Shown here: piece by piece, positions 35,949 to 44,926 of the stretch | Layout of the letters: each line of letters opens with the position of its first letter | How positions within the stretch are numbered: position 1 is the stretch's first letter | NCBI RefSeq assembly: GCF_027497215.1 | Contig: NZ_CP114904.1 | Location: 868,001 to 932,000 of the forward strand | Reading direction: 5' to 3' | From: Micromonospora sp. WMMD812 | GTDB lineage: Bacteria > Actinomycetota > Actinomycetes > Mycobacteriales > Micromonosporaceae | DNA length: 64,000 nucleotides | The notes under the pieces: generated by a model | What the model saw: the letters and a program-made list of their open reading frames with translations, nothing else | Databases searched by the model: none | What the model was told of the DNA's origin: nothing | Made by a program: the position numbers and the translations under genes

Positions 35949-37618
35949 AACGACGGAAGCTCACCCGGATCGCCGCGATCGCCGCGGCCGTCGCCCTCGC
36001 GGTCAGCGGCTGCACCGGCACCGAACAGCAGTCCGGCCCCGGCACCGAGGGCCGCATCGCGTACCTCGACTACGGCGACTTCGGCGGCGGCAGCAACCCG
36101 CAGGCCAATTACAACCCCTACCTCGACGCCAGCCGGCTCGGCGCCACCGAGTACCTCTTCGAGCAGTTGATCGCCTACGACAACTACGGCTGCGAGGCCA
36201 AGCCGTGGCTCGCCACCGAGTGGAGCTGGACCGACCCGCAGACGCTCGTCTGGAAGCTGCGCGACGGCGTGAAGTGGACCGACGGCAAGCCGTTCACCGC
36301 CGACGACGTCACCTTCACCTACGACATGCTCAAGCAGCACAAGGCGCTGGACGTCAAGGGGGTCTGGCGCTACCTCAGCGCCGTCGAGGCGACCGACCCG
36401 CACACCGTCACCATGCGCTTCAGCCAGCCGGGCGCCTCGGCGTTCACCCTGTTCAGCGAGATCAAGATCGTGCCGAAGCACGTCTGGTCCACGGTGTCCG
36501 ACCCGGTGACCTTCACCAACGCCGAGAAGCCGGTCGGCACCGGCCCGTTCACCGTGAAGGCGTTCAACCCGCAGCAGCTGACCCTGGGCCGCAACGCCGA
36601 CTACTGGCAGGCCGACAAGATCAAGGTCGACGAGCTGCGGTTCCACAAGGCCGACGGCGGGGGGCAGATCGACCAGCTCAAGCTCAGCCGCGGCGAGTAC
36701 GACACCAACGCGATGTTCGTGCCGGACATCAAGAAGGCGTACGTCGACCGGGACCCCGAGCACAACAAGTACTGGTACCCCTCCGGCGGCTCGATCAGCG
36801 TCTACATGAACCTGACCAGGGCGCCGTTCAACGACGCCGCCTTCCGCAAGGCCCTGGTGCCCGCCTTCAACCGGCAGGAGATCGTCGACAAGGCGCAGCT
36901 CGGCTACGTCAAGCCGGCCAGCCAGACCGGTCTCGTGGTGCCCGGGCAGGCCGCGTGGCTGCCCACGGACATCGCCAACCAGGGCGTGGCCGCGTACGAC
37001 CAGGCCAAGGCCGACGCCGACCTGACCGCCGCCGGCTACCCCCGCAACGGCGACGGCAAGCGCGTCGGCAAGGACGGCAAGCCCATCGCGTTCAGCTTCC
37101 GGGTGCCCGGCTCCTGGACCGACTGGGTGCAGGCGCAGCGGATCATCGTGGCCAACCTGACCGCGCTCGGCTTCACCGTCCGGGCCGAGACGCCGACCCC
37201 CGAGGCGTACGAGAACGACCGCGCGATCGGCAACTACGACGTGCTGCTCGGCGTCCACGGCGGCAGCTGCAACATGTTCCGCAACTTCCAGGAGCCGCTG
37301 GCCAGCGACCAGTCCGCGCCGGTCGGCAAGAAGGCGGTCAGCAACTTCGTCCGGTGGAACGACCCGCGCACGGACCAGCTGATCGACACCCTCCGCACCG
37401 CCACCGACGAGGCCGCCCAGAAGGCCGCCGTCGCGGACCTGACCAAGGTCATGGTCGAGCAGGTGCCGGTGATCCCGCTCTGGTACGGCGCCAAGTGGTT
37501 CCAGTACCGCACCGCGAAGGCGACCGGCTGGCCGAACGAGGACAACCCGTACGCCGCGCCGAGCGACAACCTGCTCATCATCACCCACCTGCAGCCCGCC
37601 GGGACCAACGCCAAGTAG
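35945..37618 (+). CDS. ABC-transporter substrate-binding lipoprotein (family 5)
   Basis: 557 residues. The signal peptide KRRKLTRIAAIAAAVALAVSGC ends in the lipobox AVSGC, so it is a lipid-anchored extracellular receptor. The body matches SBP_bac_5: WSWTDPQTLVWKLRDGVKWTDGKPFTADDVTFTYDML, PVGTGPFTVKAFNPQQLTLGRNADYW and a late VPVIPLWYG. Family 5 is usually for peptides, but several members bind oligosaccharides; the LacI and glycosidase context makes a sugar ligand likely. GGAGG lies 8 nt before the GTG, which overlaps the LacI stop as GTGA. Confidence 0.93.
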   Translation: MKRRKLTRIAAIAAAVALAVSGCTGTEQQSGPGTEGRIAYLDYGDFGGGSNPQANYNPYLDASRLGATEYLFEQLIAYDNYGCEAKPWLATEWSWTDPQTLVWKLRDGVKWTDGKPFTADDVTFTYDMLKQHKALDVKGVWRYLSAVEATDPHTVTMRFSQPGASAFTLFSEIKIVPKHVWSTVSDPVTFTNAEKPVGTGPFTVKAFNPQQLTLGRNADYWQADKIKVDELRFHKADGGGQIDQLKLSRGEYDTNAMFVPDIKKAYVDRDPEHNKYWYPSGGSISVYMNLTRAPFNDAAFRKALVPAFNRQEIVDKAQLGYVKPASQTGLVVPGQAAWLPTDIANQGVAAYDQAKADADLTAAGYPRNGDGKRVGKDGKPIAFSFRVPGSWTDWVQAQRIIVANLTALGFTVRAETPTPEAYENDRAIGNYDVLLGVHGGSCNMFRNFQEPLASDQSAPVGKKAVSNFVRWNDPRTDQLIDTLRTATDEAAQKAAVADLTKVMVEQVPVIPLWYGAKWFQYRTAKATGWPNEDNPYAAPSDNLLIITHLQPAGTNAK

Positions 37619-37627
37619 CCGGTGGCC

Positions 37628-37657
37628 GGCCGGCCGGCGCCCGCGCGCCGGCCGGCC
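37628..37657 (+). terminator. Strong intercistronic hairpin after the binding-protein gene
   Basis: A 13-bp perfect stem, left arm 37628-37640 and right arm 37645-37657, all G/C with a 4-nt loop. It lies 10 bp after the binding-protein stop and before the permease gene. No T-tract follows. It probably reduces read-through or protects the 3' end of the upstream message, giving excess binding protein. Confidence 0.65.
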
Positions 37658-37683
37658 CGTCGGAGGAGAAGGGAAGGCTCACC

Positions 37684-38679
37684 GTGGCCTACTTCGCCAG
37701 ACGCTTCCTGTTCTTCGTCGGCACCCTCTGGGCCGCCGTCACGCTCAACTTCCTGATCCCGCGTCTGCAACCCGGCGACCCGGCCGAGGCGATCGTGTCC
37801 CGGCTCGCCGGGCAGAGCGAGAGCATCGACCCGGCCCAACTCCAGGCGATCCGGGTCATGCTGGGCACGCCCGACGGCAACCTCTTCGAGCAGTACGTGC
37901 AGTACCTCGGCGCGGTGCTCCAGGGCGACTTCGGGGTGTCGTACACGTACTTTCCGTACAGCGTGACCCACATGATCGGGCAGGCTCTGCCGTGGACGGT
38001 GATCCTCGTCGGCGTCACGCAGCTCATCTCGTTCGTCGTCGGCACGCTGCTCGGCACCTGGGCCGCCTACCGCCGCAACAGCCGCGTCGACTCGGTCATC
38101 ACGCTCGGCTCGACGTTCCTCGGCACGCTGCCGTTCTTCTGGATCGCCCTGCTGCTCATCTACGTCTTCGCGATCACCCTGCGCTGGTTTCCCGAGCGCG
38201 GCGGCTACGGCGGCGGCAGCTCACCCGGCTGGAGCTGGATCTTCATCTCCGACGCCTTCCAACACAGCGTCCTGCCCGCCGTGGCGCTGCTGATCACCGG
38301 GCCGATCGGCTGGATCATCGGCATGCGCAACAACATGGTGCAGAGTCTCGGCGAGGACCACACCCGGCTCGCCGTCGCCCGCGGCCTGCCCCGGCGCCGG
38401 ATCGCCATCACCTACGGCGCCCGCCTCGCTATCCTGCCCAATGTCACCGGCTTCGCCATCGCGCTGGGCAGCATCCTGGGCGGCACCGTGCTGGTCGAGA
38501 CGGTCTTCAACTACCCCGGCATGGGCCGGCTGCTGCTGGAGTCGGTGTCCAGCCGGGACTACCCGCTCATGCAGGCGATCTTCCTGTTCACCACGATCGG
38601 CGTGCTGGTCGCGAACTTCCTCGCCGATCTCCTGTACGGCTTCCTCGACCCCCGCGTACGAAAGGCGGAGTCGGTATGA
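37684..38679 (+). CDS. ABC-transporter permease, DppB/OppB type
   Basis: 331 residues with six predicted helices. The N-terminus (YFARRFLFFVGTLWAAVTLNFLIPRLQPGDPAEAI) is typical of the OppB/DppB group. The BPD_transp_1 domain ends with the EAA-like loop (ARGLPRRRIAITYGARLAILPNVTGFAIALGSILGGTVLVE). It forms half of the import channel. GGAGGAGAAGGG precedes the GTG at 37684. The stop overlaps the ATG of a 12-codon mini-ORF, which in turn overlaps the next permease gene. Confidence 0.93.
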   Translation: MAYFARRFLFFVGTLWAAVTLNFLIPRLQPGDPAEAIVSRLAGQSESIDPAQLQAIRVMLGTPDGNLFEQYVQYLGAVLQGDFGVSYTYFPYSVTHMIGQALPWTVILVGVTQLISFVVGTLLGTWAAYRRNSRVDSVITLGSTFLGTLPFFWIALLLIYVFAITLRWFPERGGYGGGSSPGWSWIFISDAFQHSVLPAVALLITGPIGWIIGMRNNMVQSLGEDHTRLAVARGLPRRRIAITYGARLAILPNVTGFAIALGSILGGTVLVETVFNYPGMGRLLLESVSSRDYPLMQAIFLFTTIGVLVANFLADLLYGFLDPRVRKAESV

Positions 38680-38714
38680 GCAACGACCACGACGAGCGGG
38701 GTGAGTTCGCGTGA
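38676..38714 (+). CDS. 12-codon coupling mini-ORF between the permease genes
   Basis: ATG at 38676 overlaps the upstream stop (ATGA), has AAGGCGGAG before it, and its TGA (38712-38714) overlaps the GTG of the next permease. The product MSNDHDERGEFA is very acidic. It may only relay ribosomes between the two permease genes. Whether a peptide accumulates is unknown. Confidence 0.4.
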   Translation: MSNDHDERGEFA

Positions 38715-39640
38715 GCACCCCCGCACCCGCCGTACCGGCCCCGGGCACCGACACCGAGGGCGTCCAGGCCGCCGCCCGCGAACTGGCCCACGGGCGCCGG
38801 CTGCCCGGCTGGTTCGTCATCCTGTGGCGCAACGGCAAGTGCCGGATCGGCCTGCTGATGCTCGCCGCGTTCATCCTGGTCGCCGCGTTCGCGTCGCTCA
38901 TCGCGCCGTACGACCCGCGCGACGACGCCTTCCCCACCTCGCTCGGCCCGACCGGCAGCCACTGGCTCGGCACCACCTCCCAGGGCGAGGACGTCTTCTC
39001 CCAACTGGTCGTCGGAGCCCGCACCTCGTTGATCGTCGGCCTTGCGGCCGGCCTGCTCTCGACCCTGATCGGCCTGGTCATCGGGCTCACCGCCGGCTAC
39101 CTGCGGGGCTGGGTCGACGAGGTGCTCTCGTTCCTGATCAACCTCGGCCTGGTCGTGCCGGCCCTGCCGCTGATGGTCACCCTGGCCGCGTACGCCCCGG
39201 TCCGCGGACTGTGGCTGATCATCTTCGTGATCAGCGTGACCGGCTGGGCGTACGGCGCCCGGATCAAGCGCTCCCAGATCATCACCCTGCGCACCCGCGA
39301 CTACGTCACCGCGGCCCGCTTCGCCGGCGACGGCACCGCCCGGATCATCGCCCGGGAGATCGTGCCCAACATGACCTCGCTCATCGTGGTCGGCTTCATG
39401 GGCGCGGCCCTCGGCGCGATCGGCGGCGAGGCGGGCCTGGCCTTCCTCGGGCTCGGCGACCCGCAGACGGTCAGCTGGGGCACGATGCTCAACCAGGCCA
39501 GCCTCGGCGGCGCGCTCCTCACCGGCCAGTGGGCCTGGCTGATCGCCCCCGGTCTGGCGCTCTCCCTGCTGATCACCTCGTTCACGCTGATCAACTTCGG
39601 TATCGACGCGCTGAGCAACCCCCACCTGCGGGAGGACTGA
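38711..39640 (+). CDS. ABC-transporter permease, DppC/OppC type
   Basis: 309 residues. A cytoplasmic N-terminus with a GRRLPGWFVILWRNGKCRIGLLMLAAFILVAAFASL first helix is typical of OppC/DppC. The sequence SHWLGTTSQGEDVFSQLVVGARTSLIVGLAAGLLS and the EAA loop region RTRDYVTAARFAGDGTARIIAREIVPNMTSLIVV follow. It pairs with the preceding permease. The GTG at 38711 overlaps the mini-ORF stop. It ends one base before the ATP-binding gene. Confidence 0.93.
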   Translation: MSTPAPAVPAPGTDTEGVQAAARELAHGRRLPGWFVILWRNGKCRIGLLMLAAFILVAAFASLIAPYDPRDDAFPTSLGPTGSHWLGTTSQGEDVFSQLVVGARTSLIVGLAAGLLSTLIGLVIGLTAGYLRGWVDEVLSFLINLGLVVPALPLMVTLAAYAPVRGLWLIIFVISVTGWAYGARIKRSQIITLRTRDYVTAARFAGDGTARIIAREIVPNMTSLIVVGFMGAALGAIGGEAGLAFLGLGDPQTVSWGTMLNQASLGGALLTGQWAWLIAPGLALSLLITSFTLINFGIDALSNPHLRED

Positions 39641-39641
39641 G

Positions 39642-41531
39642 ATGACGCTGCTCGAGGTGGACCACCTCTCCGTCACGTACACCCCGCGCGACCAGCCGCC
39701 GAACCGGGCCGTGCACGACGTCTCGTTCCGCGTCGCCGATGGCGAGTTCGTCGGGCTGCTCGGCGAGTCCGGCTGCGGCAAGTCGACCCTCGGCAACGCG
39801 GTGCTGCGACTGCTCAGCCCGCCGGCCCGGATCACCGGCGGCCGGGTCACCTTCGACGGTGTGGACCTGACCACCGCCGACGAGGAGCAGCTGCGGCGAC
39901 TGCGCTGGGTCGACCTCTCCACCGTCTTCCAGAGCAGCATGAACTCGCTCAACCCGGTGATCCGGGTGGAGGCGCAGTTCGCAGACACCTTCGCCGCGCA
40001 CCAGGTGTCCGGCGACGTCACCGAGCGGGCCAGCGAGCTGCTCGACCTGGTGGCCCTGGACCGGCGGGTGCTGCGGGCGTACCCGCACGAGCTCTCCGGC
40101 GGCATGAAGCAGCGCGTCGCCCTGGCCCTCGCCCTCGCCCTGCGTCCCAAGCTCGTGCTGCTCGACGAACCGACCACCGGGCTCGACGTCGTCGTGCAGC
40201 GGAGCATCCTCACCCGGCTGGCCGAGCTGCGCCGCGACCTCGGCTTCGCCGTGCTGTTCATCAGCCACGACCTGGGCACCGTGCTCGACATGGCCGACCG
40301 GGTGATGGTGATGTACGGCGGTGAGATCGTCGAGGACCGCCCGGCCGCCGCCATGCTGCGCGACCCCCGCCACCCGTACACGCGCGGGCTGCTCGGCTCG
40401 TACGCCGACCCGCGCCTGCCGGACGTGCGGGTCAGCTACATCCCGGGCCGGCCGCCGGACCTGTCCCGGACGCACACCGGCTGCCTGTTCGCCCCGCGCT
40501 GCCCACACGTCGAGGACGCCTGCCGGGAGACGCACCCGAAGCTGCTGCCCGACCACGGCGGGCTGGACCGGTGCCTCGTCGCCCAGTCCGACCGCCTACC
40601 GGTGGTCACCGCCGACGCCGCCGACGCCGCGGCCACCCTCGGCAGCCATTTTCCGGCCACCGCCACGCCGTCCCCGCGGGGCGACGCGGCCGACGTCGCC
40701 GCGGTGCTCCGCGTCGACCGGGTGAGCAAGCGCTACACCAGCCGGCGCGGGCTGCGCACCAGCACGGTCGACGCGGTCCGGGAGGTCTCCTTCGACCTGC
40801 GCCCCGGCGCCGTCACCGCGCTGGTCGGCCAGAGCGGCAGCGGCAAGTCGACCCTCGCCCGGATCGTCACCGGCGTGGAGCGTCCGAGCGCCGGCGAGGT
40901 CCGGTTCACCGGCGGTGCCGGTGGGGAGCTTCGGGTGGACCGGCTGCGCGGGCGGGCCCTGCGCGAGTACCGCCGGCACGTCCAGATGGTTTTCCAGGAC
41001 CCGTTCAGCGCGTTGAACCCGACCCGCACCGTGGCGTACGCCCTGTCCCGCCCACTGGCCAACTTCGCCGGCCTGCGCGGCGACGCGGCCCGCAACCGTG
41101 CCGCCGAACTACTCGAGAGCGTGGGGCTCGCCCCGGCCGGACAGTTCCTCGACAAGCTGCCGCACCAGCTCTCCGGCGGGCAGCGGCAGCGGGTCGTGAC
41201 CGCCCGGGCGCTCGCGCCCCAGCCGCAGGTCCTGATCGCCGACGAGCCGATCTCCATGCTGGACGTGTCGATCCGCGCCGAGATCCTGGAGCTACTCGGC
41301 GACCTGGTCCGCGACCGCCGCCTGGCGATGCTCTACATCACCCACGACCTGCTCAGCGCCCGGCTGCTCGCCGACGAGGTGCTGGTGCTCAACCAGGGTG
41401 TGCTGGTGGAGCGAGGCTCCACGCGTGAGGTGATCGGGTCGGCCCGCGACGAGTACACGCGGCTGCTGCTCGACGCGATCCCGAACCCGTTCGCGACGGC
41501 CACCGACCGGGAGACCCCGTCGGCCGCCTGA
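39642..41531 (+). CDS. Fused double ABC ATP-binding protein (DppD-DppF type)
   Basis: 629 residues with two complete ATPase domains in one chain. Domain 1 (about 1-310) has Walker A GESGCGKST, signature LSGGMKQRVALALALALRPKLVLLDEPTTGLD and the cysteine-bearing oligopeptide-transport C-terminal stretch GCLFAPRCPHVEDACRETHP. Domain 2 (about 350-625) has Walker A GQSGSGKST and LSGGQRQRVVTARALAPQPQVLIADEPISMLD. In most oligopeptide systems these are two genes, but such fusions are common in actinomycetes. It powers the importer. The ATG is 1 bp after the upstream stop region and GGAGGA precedes it. Confidence 0.94.
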   Translation: MTLLEVDHLSVTYTPRDQPPNRAVHDVSFRVADGEFVGLLGESGCGKSTLGNAVLRLLSPPARITGGRVTFDGVDLTTADEEQLRRLRWVDLSTVFQSSMNSLNPVIRVEAQFADTFAAHQVSGDVTERASELLDLVALDRRVLRAYPHELSGGMKQRVALALALALRPKLVLLDEPTTGLDVVVQRSILTRLAELRRDLGFAVLFISHDLGTVLDMADRVMVMYGGEIVEDRPAAAMLRDPRHPYTRGLLGSYADPRLPDVRVSYIPGRPPDLSRTHTGCLFAPRCPHVEDACRETHPKLLPDHGGLDRCLVAQSDRLPVVTADAADAAATLGSHFPATATPSPRGDAADVAAVLRVDRVSKRYTSRRGLRTSTVDAVREVSFDLRPGAVTALVGQSGSGKSTLARIVTGVERPSAGEVRFTGGAGGELRVDRLRGRALREYRRHVQMVFQDPFSALNPTRTVAYALSRPLANFAGLRGDAARNRAAELLESVGLAPAGQFLDKLPHQLSGGQRQRVVTARALAPQPQVLIADEPISMLDVSIRAEILELLGDLVRDRRLAMLYITHDLLSARLLADEVLVLNQGVLVERGSTREVIGSARDEYTRLLLDAIPNPFATATDRETPSAA

Positions 41532-41538
41532 CCACGCA

Positions 41539-41577
41539 CCCGGCCGGCCCTCGCGCGACGGGGGAGGGGCGGCCGGG
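41539..41577. terminator. Bidirectional hairpin terminator
   Basis: CCCGGCCG (41539-41546) pairs with CGGCCGGG (41570-41577). Inside, after one mismatch, CCCTC (41548-41552) pairs with GAGGG (41564-41568), giving 13 bp of stem around an 11-nt loop. It lies between the convergent ABC ATPase and GH13 genes, where a shared terminator is expected. There is no T-tract, as usual in high-GC actinomycetes. Confidence 0.65.
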
Positions 41578-41637
41578 CCGCGGCGGAGGGAACGGGGTGC
41601 GCCGGCGCCCGCACCGCCACCGGCGCCGAGCAGCCCG

Positions 41638-43167
41638 TCAGGCCAACCAGGCGGTCGCGCGGGCGGGCAGCTTGCCGTCGGCCGCCGTGCTGGCGAGGAG
41701 CAGCCGGTCGCCGTACGGGCGCCAGTCGACCGGCGCGTCACCGAGGTTGACCAGGCACGTCGGGCCGCCCGGCCCGCGCCGGAACGCGAGGCACTCCGCG
41801 GGGGCGTCCCGCCAGGCCAGCTCCGCCGGGCGGCCGCGCCACCAGGTGCCGCGCAACGGCAGGGCCGCCCGGGTCAGCGCCAGCGGCGAGGTCCGGTCGT
41901 GGCGCTGCCGGGCCACCGAGCGGCCACCCCACCCGGTGGGCTGCGGCAGCCAGGGGACCGAACCGGCCGGGCCGAACCCGTACGGCGGCGGGCCGCCCGT
42001 CCACGGCAGGGGCACCCGTGCGCCGTCGCGGCCCCGGTCCACGCCGCCGGAGCGCCGGTACACCGGGTCCCGGATGGCGTCGTCGGCCAGCGTCACCTCG
42101 GGGAGCCCGAGTTCGTCACCGGCGTACAGGTAGACCGCGCCGGGCAGCGCCAGCATCATCAGCAGCACCGCCCGCGCGCCGTCCGGCCCCCACCGGTCGG
42201 CGGCCCGCCGGATGTCGTGGCTGCCGTGCACCCAGGTCGGCAGCCGGCCGTGCCGGGTGGTCGCGTCGAGCAGCGCGTCGACACCGTCCCGCCACAGCTG
42301 CGCCCGCAGCGGCCAGTAGAGCGGGTCCATCGCGAACGCCTGCCCCAGCTCGTCCGGGCGCAGGTACGGCGCGAGCACCTCCGGCGGGCCCCAGGTCTCC
42401 GCGACCCCGAGCCGGTCGCCCGGGTACGACGCCAGCTCCCGCGCCCACCGGCGGTAGATGTCGTGCACCTCGTCCCGGTCGCTGTACGGCGCCGGATCCC
42501 CGGGCCGCCAGCCGTCCGGCAGCTCCGGGTAGGCGGGGTCCTTCGACAGTGAGCCGGCCGCGTCGAAGCGGACCCCGTCCACCCCGCGGTCCAGCCAGAA
42601 CCGCAGGGTGGCCAGCGCGTCGGCGGCCACCTCCGGGTGCTCGTGCCGCAGGTCGGGCTGCTCGACGTCGAACAGGTGCAGGTACCACTCGCCGTCATCG
42701 AACGGCGCCCACGCCGAGCCACCGAAGATCGACCGCCAGTTGTTCGGCGGTTCCGTGCCGTCCGGCCCGCGCCCGGGCCGTACGTGGAACCGGGCGCGCT
42801 CCGACGAGCCGGGGCCGGCCGCCCGGGCGGCGACGAACCACGGGTGGGCCGAGGAGACGTGGTTGAGCACCAGGTCGATCACCACCCGCAGGCCGAGCCG
42901 GTGCGCGTCGGCGACCAGCCGGTCCACGTCGGCGAGAGCGCCCAGCCGCGGGTCGACGGCGCGGTGGTCCACCACGTCGTAACCGGCGTCGTGGTCGGGG
43001 CTGGGGTAGAACGGGGTCACCCAGACCGCGTCCACGCCCAGGGCGGCCAGGTAGGGCAGCCTCGACCGCAGGCCGGGCAGGTCACCGAGCCCGTCCCCGT
43101 CCGCGTCGGCGAAGGAGCGCAGGTACACCTCGTAGGTGACGGCCTCGCGCCACCACGGTCCGGTCAT
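41638..43167 (-). CDS. GH13 alpha-glucosidase/oligo-1,6-glucosidase-like enzyme
   Basis: 509 residues of the alpha-amylase superfamily. Region I is VVIDLVLNHVSSAHPW. Region II is GVRFDAAGSLS, with nucleophile Asp202. Region III is GVAETWGPP, with acid/base Glu257. Region IV is VHGSHDIRR, with His317-Asp318, where the usual NHD is SHD. The N-terminus WWREAVTYEVYLRSFADADGDGLGDLPGL is that of intracellular oligosaccharide alpha-glucosidases. GGAGGTGA lies 7 nt before the ATG, which overlaps the stop of the GH39 gene upstream. It is the third gene of a likely three-gene glycosidase operon. Confidence 0.93.
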   Translation of the reverse strand: MTGPWWREAVTYEVYLRSFADADGDGLGDLPGLRSRLPYLAALGVDAVWVTPFYPSPDHDAGYDVVDHRAVDPRLGALADVDRLVADAHRLGLRVVIDLVLNHVSSAHPWFVAARAAGPGSSERARFHVRPGRGPDGTEPPNNWRSIFGGSAWAPFDDGEWYLHLFDVEQPDLRHEHPEVAADALATLRFWLDRGVDGVRFDAAGSLSKDPAYPELPDGWRPGDPAPYSDRDEVHDIYRRWARELASYPGDRLGVAETWGPPEVLAPYLRPDELGQAFAMDPLYWPLRAQLWRDGVDALLDATTRHGRLPTWVHGSHDIRRAADRWGPDGARAVLLMMLALPGAVYLYAGDELGLPEVTLADDAIRDPVYRRSGGVDRGRDGARVPLPWTGGPPPYGFGPAGSVPWLPQPTGWGGRSVARQRHDRTSPLALTRAALPLRGTWWRGRPAELAWRDAPAECLAFRRGPGGPTCLVNLGDAPVDWRPYGDRLLLASTAADGKLPARATAWLA

Positions 43168-44924
43168 CGGGGGGTCACCTCCACCAGGGACAGCGACGGC
43201 ATGGGCAGGGTCAGTGGCACCACCAGCCGGCCGTCGTCCGGCGTGACGGTCACCGGCGGCGCCGCGTCGGCGAGGAGATCGGCGGCGCGCAGCCCGGCCC
43301 ACTGCTCCTCGGTGGGCCAGCCGTCGACACCGAGCCGGCGGGCGGTGGCGGCCAGGTTCGACGTCTCCTCGTCCAGTCGTCGGTGCCGCAGCGCGTAGGC
43401 CCCGCCGTCCAGCCCGCCGACCCGCAGCCGGACGGTACGACCCAGCCGGGCGCGCTGCGCGGGCCGGTCCAGCACCCCCTGGTCGAGCGTGCCGTTCCAC
43501 AGCACCACGGCGACCCGGCCGGTGTCCGGGTCCACCGACGGCCAGGCCCGCACCAGCGTCCCGGCGCCGTCGCCGTCGAACCGGGCGGCCAACTCCACCG
43601 GCCCGAGCCGTTCGAGCATCCACAGTGCCCAGTACCGGGGCTTGGCCAGGTTGCCGACCGACAGCAACCCGAATCCGCCGTGCAGCAGGGCCGGCGGGCG
43701 ACCCAGCTCCTCGAAGTGGTCGCTCGCCACCCAGCAGGCCAGGGCCGCCACCCGGCCGGCCGCCTCCCGCATGCCGGTGGCCACGAACGCGGCCGAGAGC
43801 ACCGAGTCGTTCACCGGGGCGAAGTGGGTGGGGGAGGGTCCCCACTCGGTCCACCGCAGCGGAGTGCCGGTCTGACCGTGCCGGGCCAGCGCCGGCCGTA
43901 GGTCCAGCGGTGGACTGCCGTAGACGTGGGTGGATAGGAAGTCCAGCGGTGCGCCCGAGGCGTCGACATGGTCGAGGAACGGTTCGATCCACCGCGTCGC
44001 GGCGGTCGCCGGCCCGCCGACCGGGAGGCCGGGGCAGGCGTCGCGGACGGCGCGGGCGGTCACGTCGTACATCCGCAGATAGTCCTCGCGGCTGCCGGTC
44101 CAGAAACACTCCAGGTCCGGCTCGTTCCACACCTCGACCGCCCAGCGCCGCAGCTCGTCGTCGCCGGCCCGCTCCCGCAGGTGCCGGACCAGGTCGCCGA
44201 CCAGCGCCGCCCACCGGTCCCAGTCACGCGGCGGGCTGGACACGCCGGCAGCGGTGACCTCCCGGGACGGGTCGCGGGCCAGCGCGCGAGGGACGAACGA
44301 CAGCTCCAACACCGGGCGCAGGCCGGTCGGGGCGAGCGCGTCGAGCACCGCGTCGACGCCGGCGAAGTCGTGCACCGGCCGACCGTCGACCTCCCGGTAG
44401 ACGCCCAGGTCGTCACCGAGGATGCCGTGCGCCCGGACGCGCTCCACACCCAGCTCGCGGTGGACCCGGCCGAGCGCGGCGGCCAGCCCGGCGCCCATCT
44501 CCTCGCCGCCCACCCGGTCGGCGCAGCGCAGCAGGCTCAGGTGCTCGGACCCGACCATGTCGCGCCACGGCCGGTGGACCGGCCCGACCGCGTCGGCCGC
44601 GTCCACGTCCACGTCGACCAGGCCGGCGCCGTCGGTCCATGCGGCGACCGGCACCGACGCCGGCCCGAGCGGGCCGGCGTCGGGGTGGTCCGGGTCGTGC
44701 ACCGGCCGCACCGCGTACCGCACGGTCCGTCCGGGCTCCACGGTGGTGTCGGCGTACGGCGGGCCGGGCACCGCGAGCAGGTCGCCGCCCCGGTGGTCGA
44801 CCACCCGGTACGGGCCGTCGCCGTCGGACCGGTGCACCAGGTAACCGACCGCGCCGGGAACGGGGTCCCAGTCGACGTCGACGTGCCCGCGCCCGGCCCG
44901 CGCCCGCGCAGGTGTGGCCGGCAC
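43164..44924 (-). CDS. GH39-type glycosidase (second copy)
   Basis: 586 residues. An N-terminal fibronectin-III-like module (GHVDVDWDPVPGAVGYLVHRSDGDGPY) precedes a TIM barrel. VEVWNEPDLECFW carries the probable acid/base Glu268 and LRWTEWGPS the nucleophile Glu360. HFEELGRPPALLHGGFGLLSVGNLAKPRYWA near the end is typical of GH39 beta-xylosidase/iduronidase-like enzymes. There is no signal peptide, so cytoplasmic hydrolysis of imported oligosaccharides is likely. It is a clear tandem paralogue of the next gene upstream and starts 2 bp after it, with GGGAG 7 nt before the GTG. The substrate is not known. Confidence 0.88.
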   Translation of the reverse strand: MPATPARARAGRGHVDVDWDPVPGAVGYLVHRSDGDGPYRVVDHRGGDLLAVPGPPYADTTVEPGRTVRYAVRPVHDPDHPDAGPLGPASVPVAAWTDGAGLVDVDVDAADAVGPVHRPWRDMVGSEHLSLLRCADRVGGEEMGAGLAAALGRVHRELGVERVRAHGILGDDLGVYREVDGRPVHDFAGVDAVLDALAPTGLRPVLELSFVPRALARDPSREVTAAGVSSPPRDWDRWAALVGDLVRHLRERAGDDELRRWAVEVWNEPDLECFWTGSREDYLRMYDVTARAVRDACPGLPVGGPATAATRWIEPFLDHVDASGAPLDFLSTHVYGSPPLDLRPALARHGQTGTPLRWTEWGPSPTHFAPVNDSVLSAAFVATGMREAAGRVAALACWVASDHFEELGRPPALLHGGFGLLSVGNLAKPRYWALWMLERLGPVELAARFDGDGAGTLVRAWPSVDPDTGRVAVVLWNGTLDQGVLDRPAQRARLGRTVRLRVGGLDGGAYALRHRRLDEETSNLAATARRLGVDGWPTEEQWAGLRAADLLADAAPPVTVTPDDGRLVVPLTLPMPSLSLVEVTPR

Positions 44925-44926
44925 GG

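Noticed and set aside
41638..44214. 858-codon frame joining GH13 with upstream sequence
   Set aside because: The part before the ATG at 43167 is a shadow of the GH39 gene; GGAGGTGA marks the true start.
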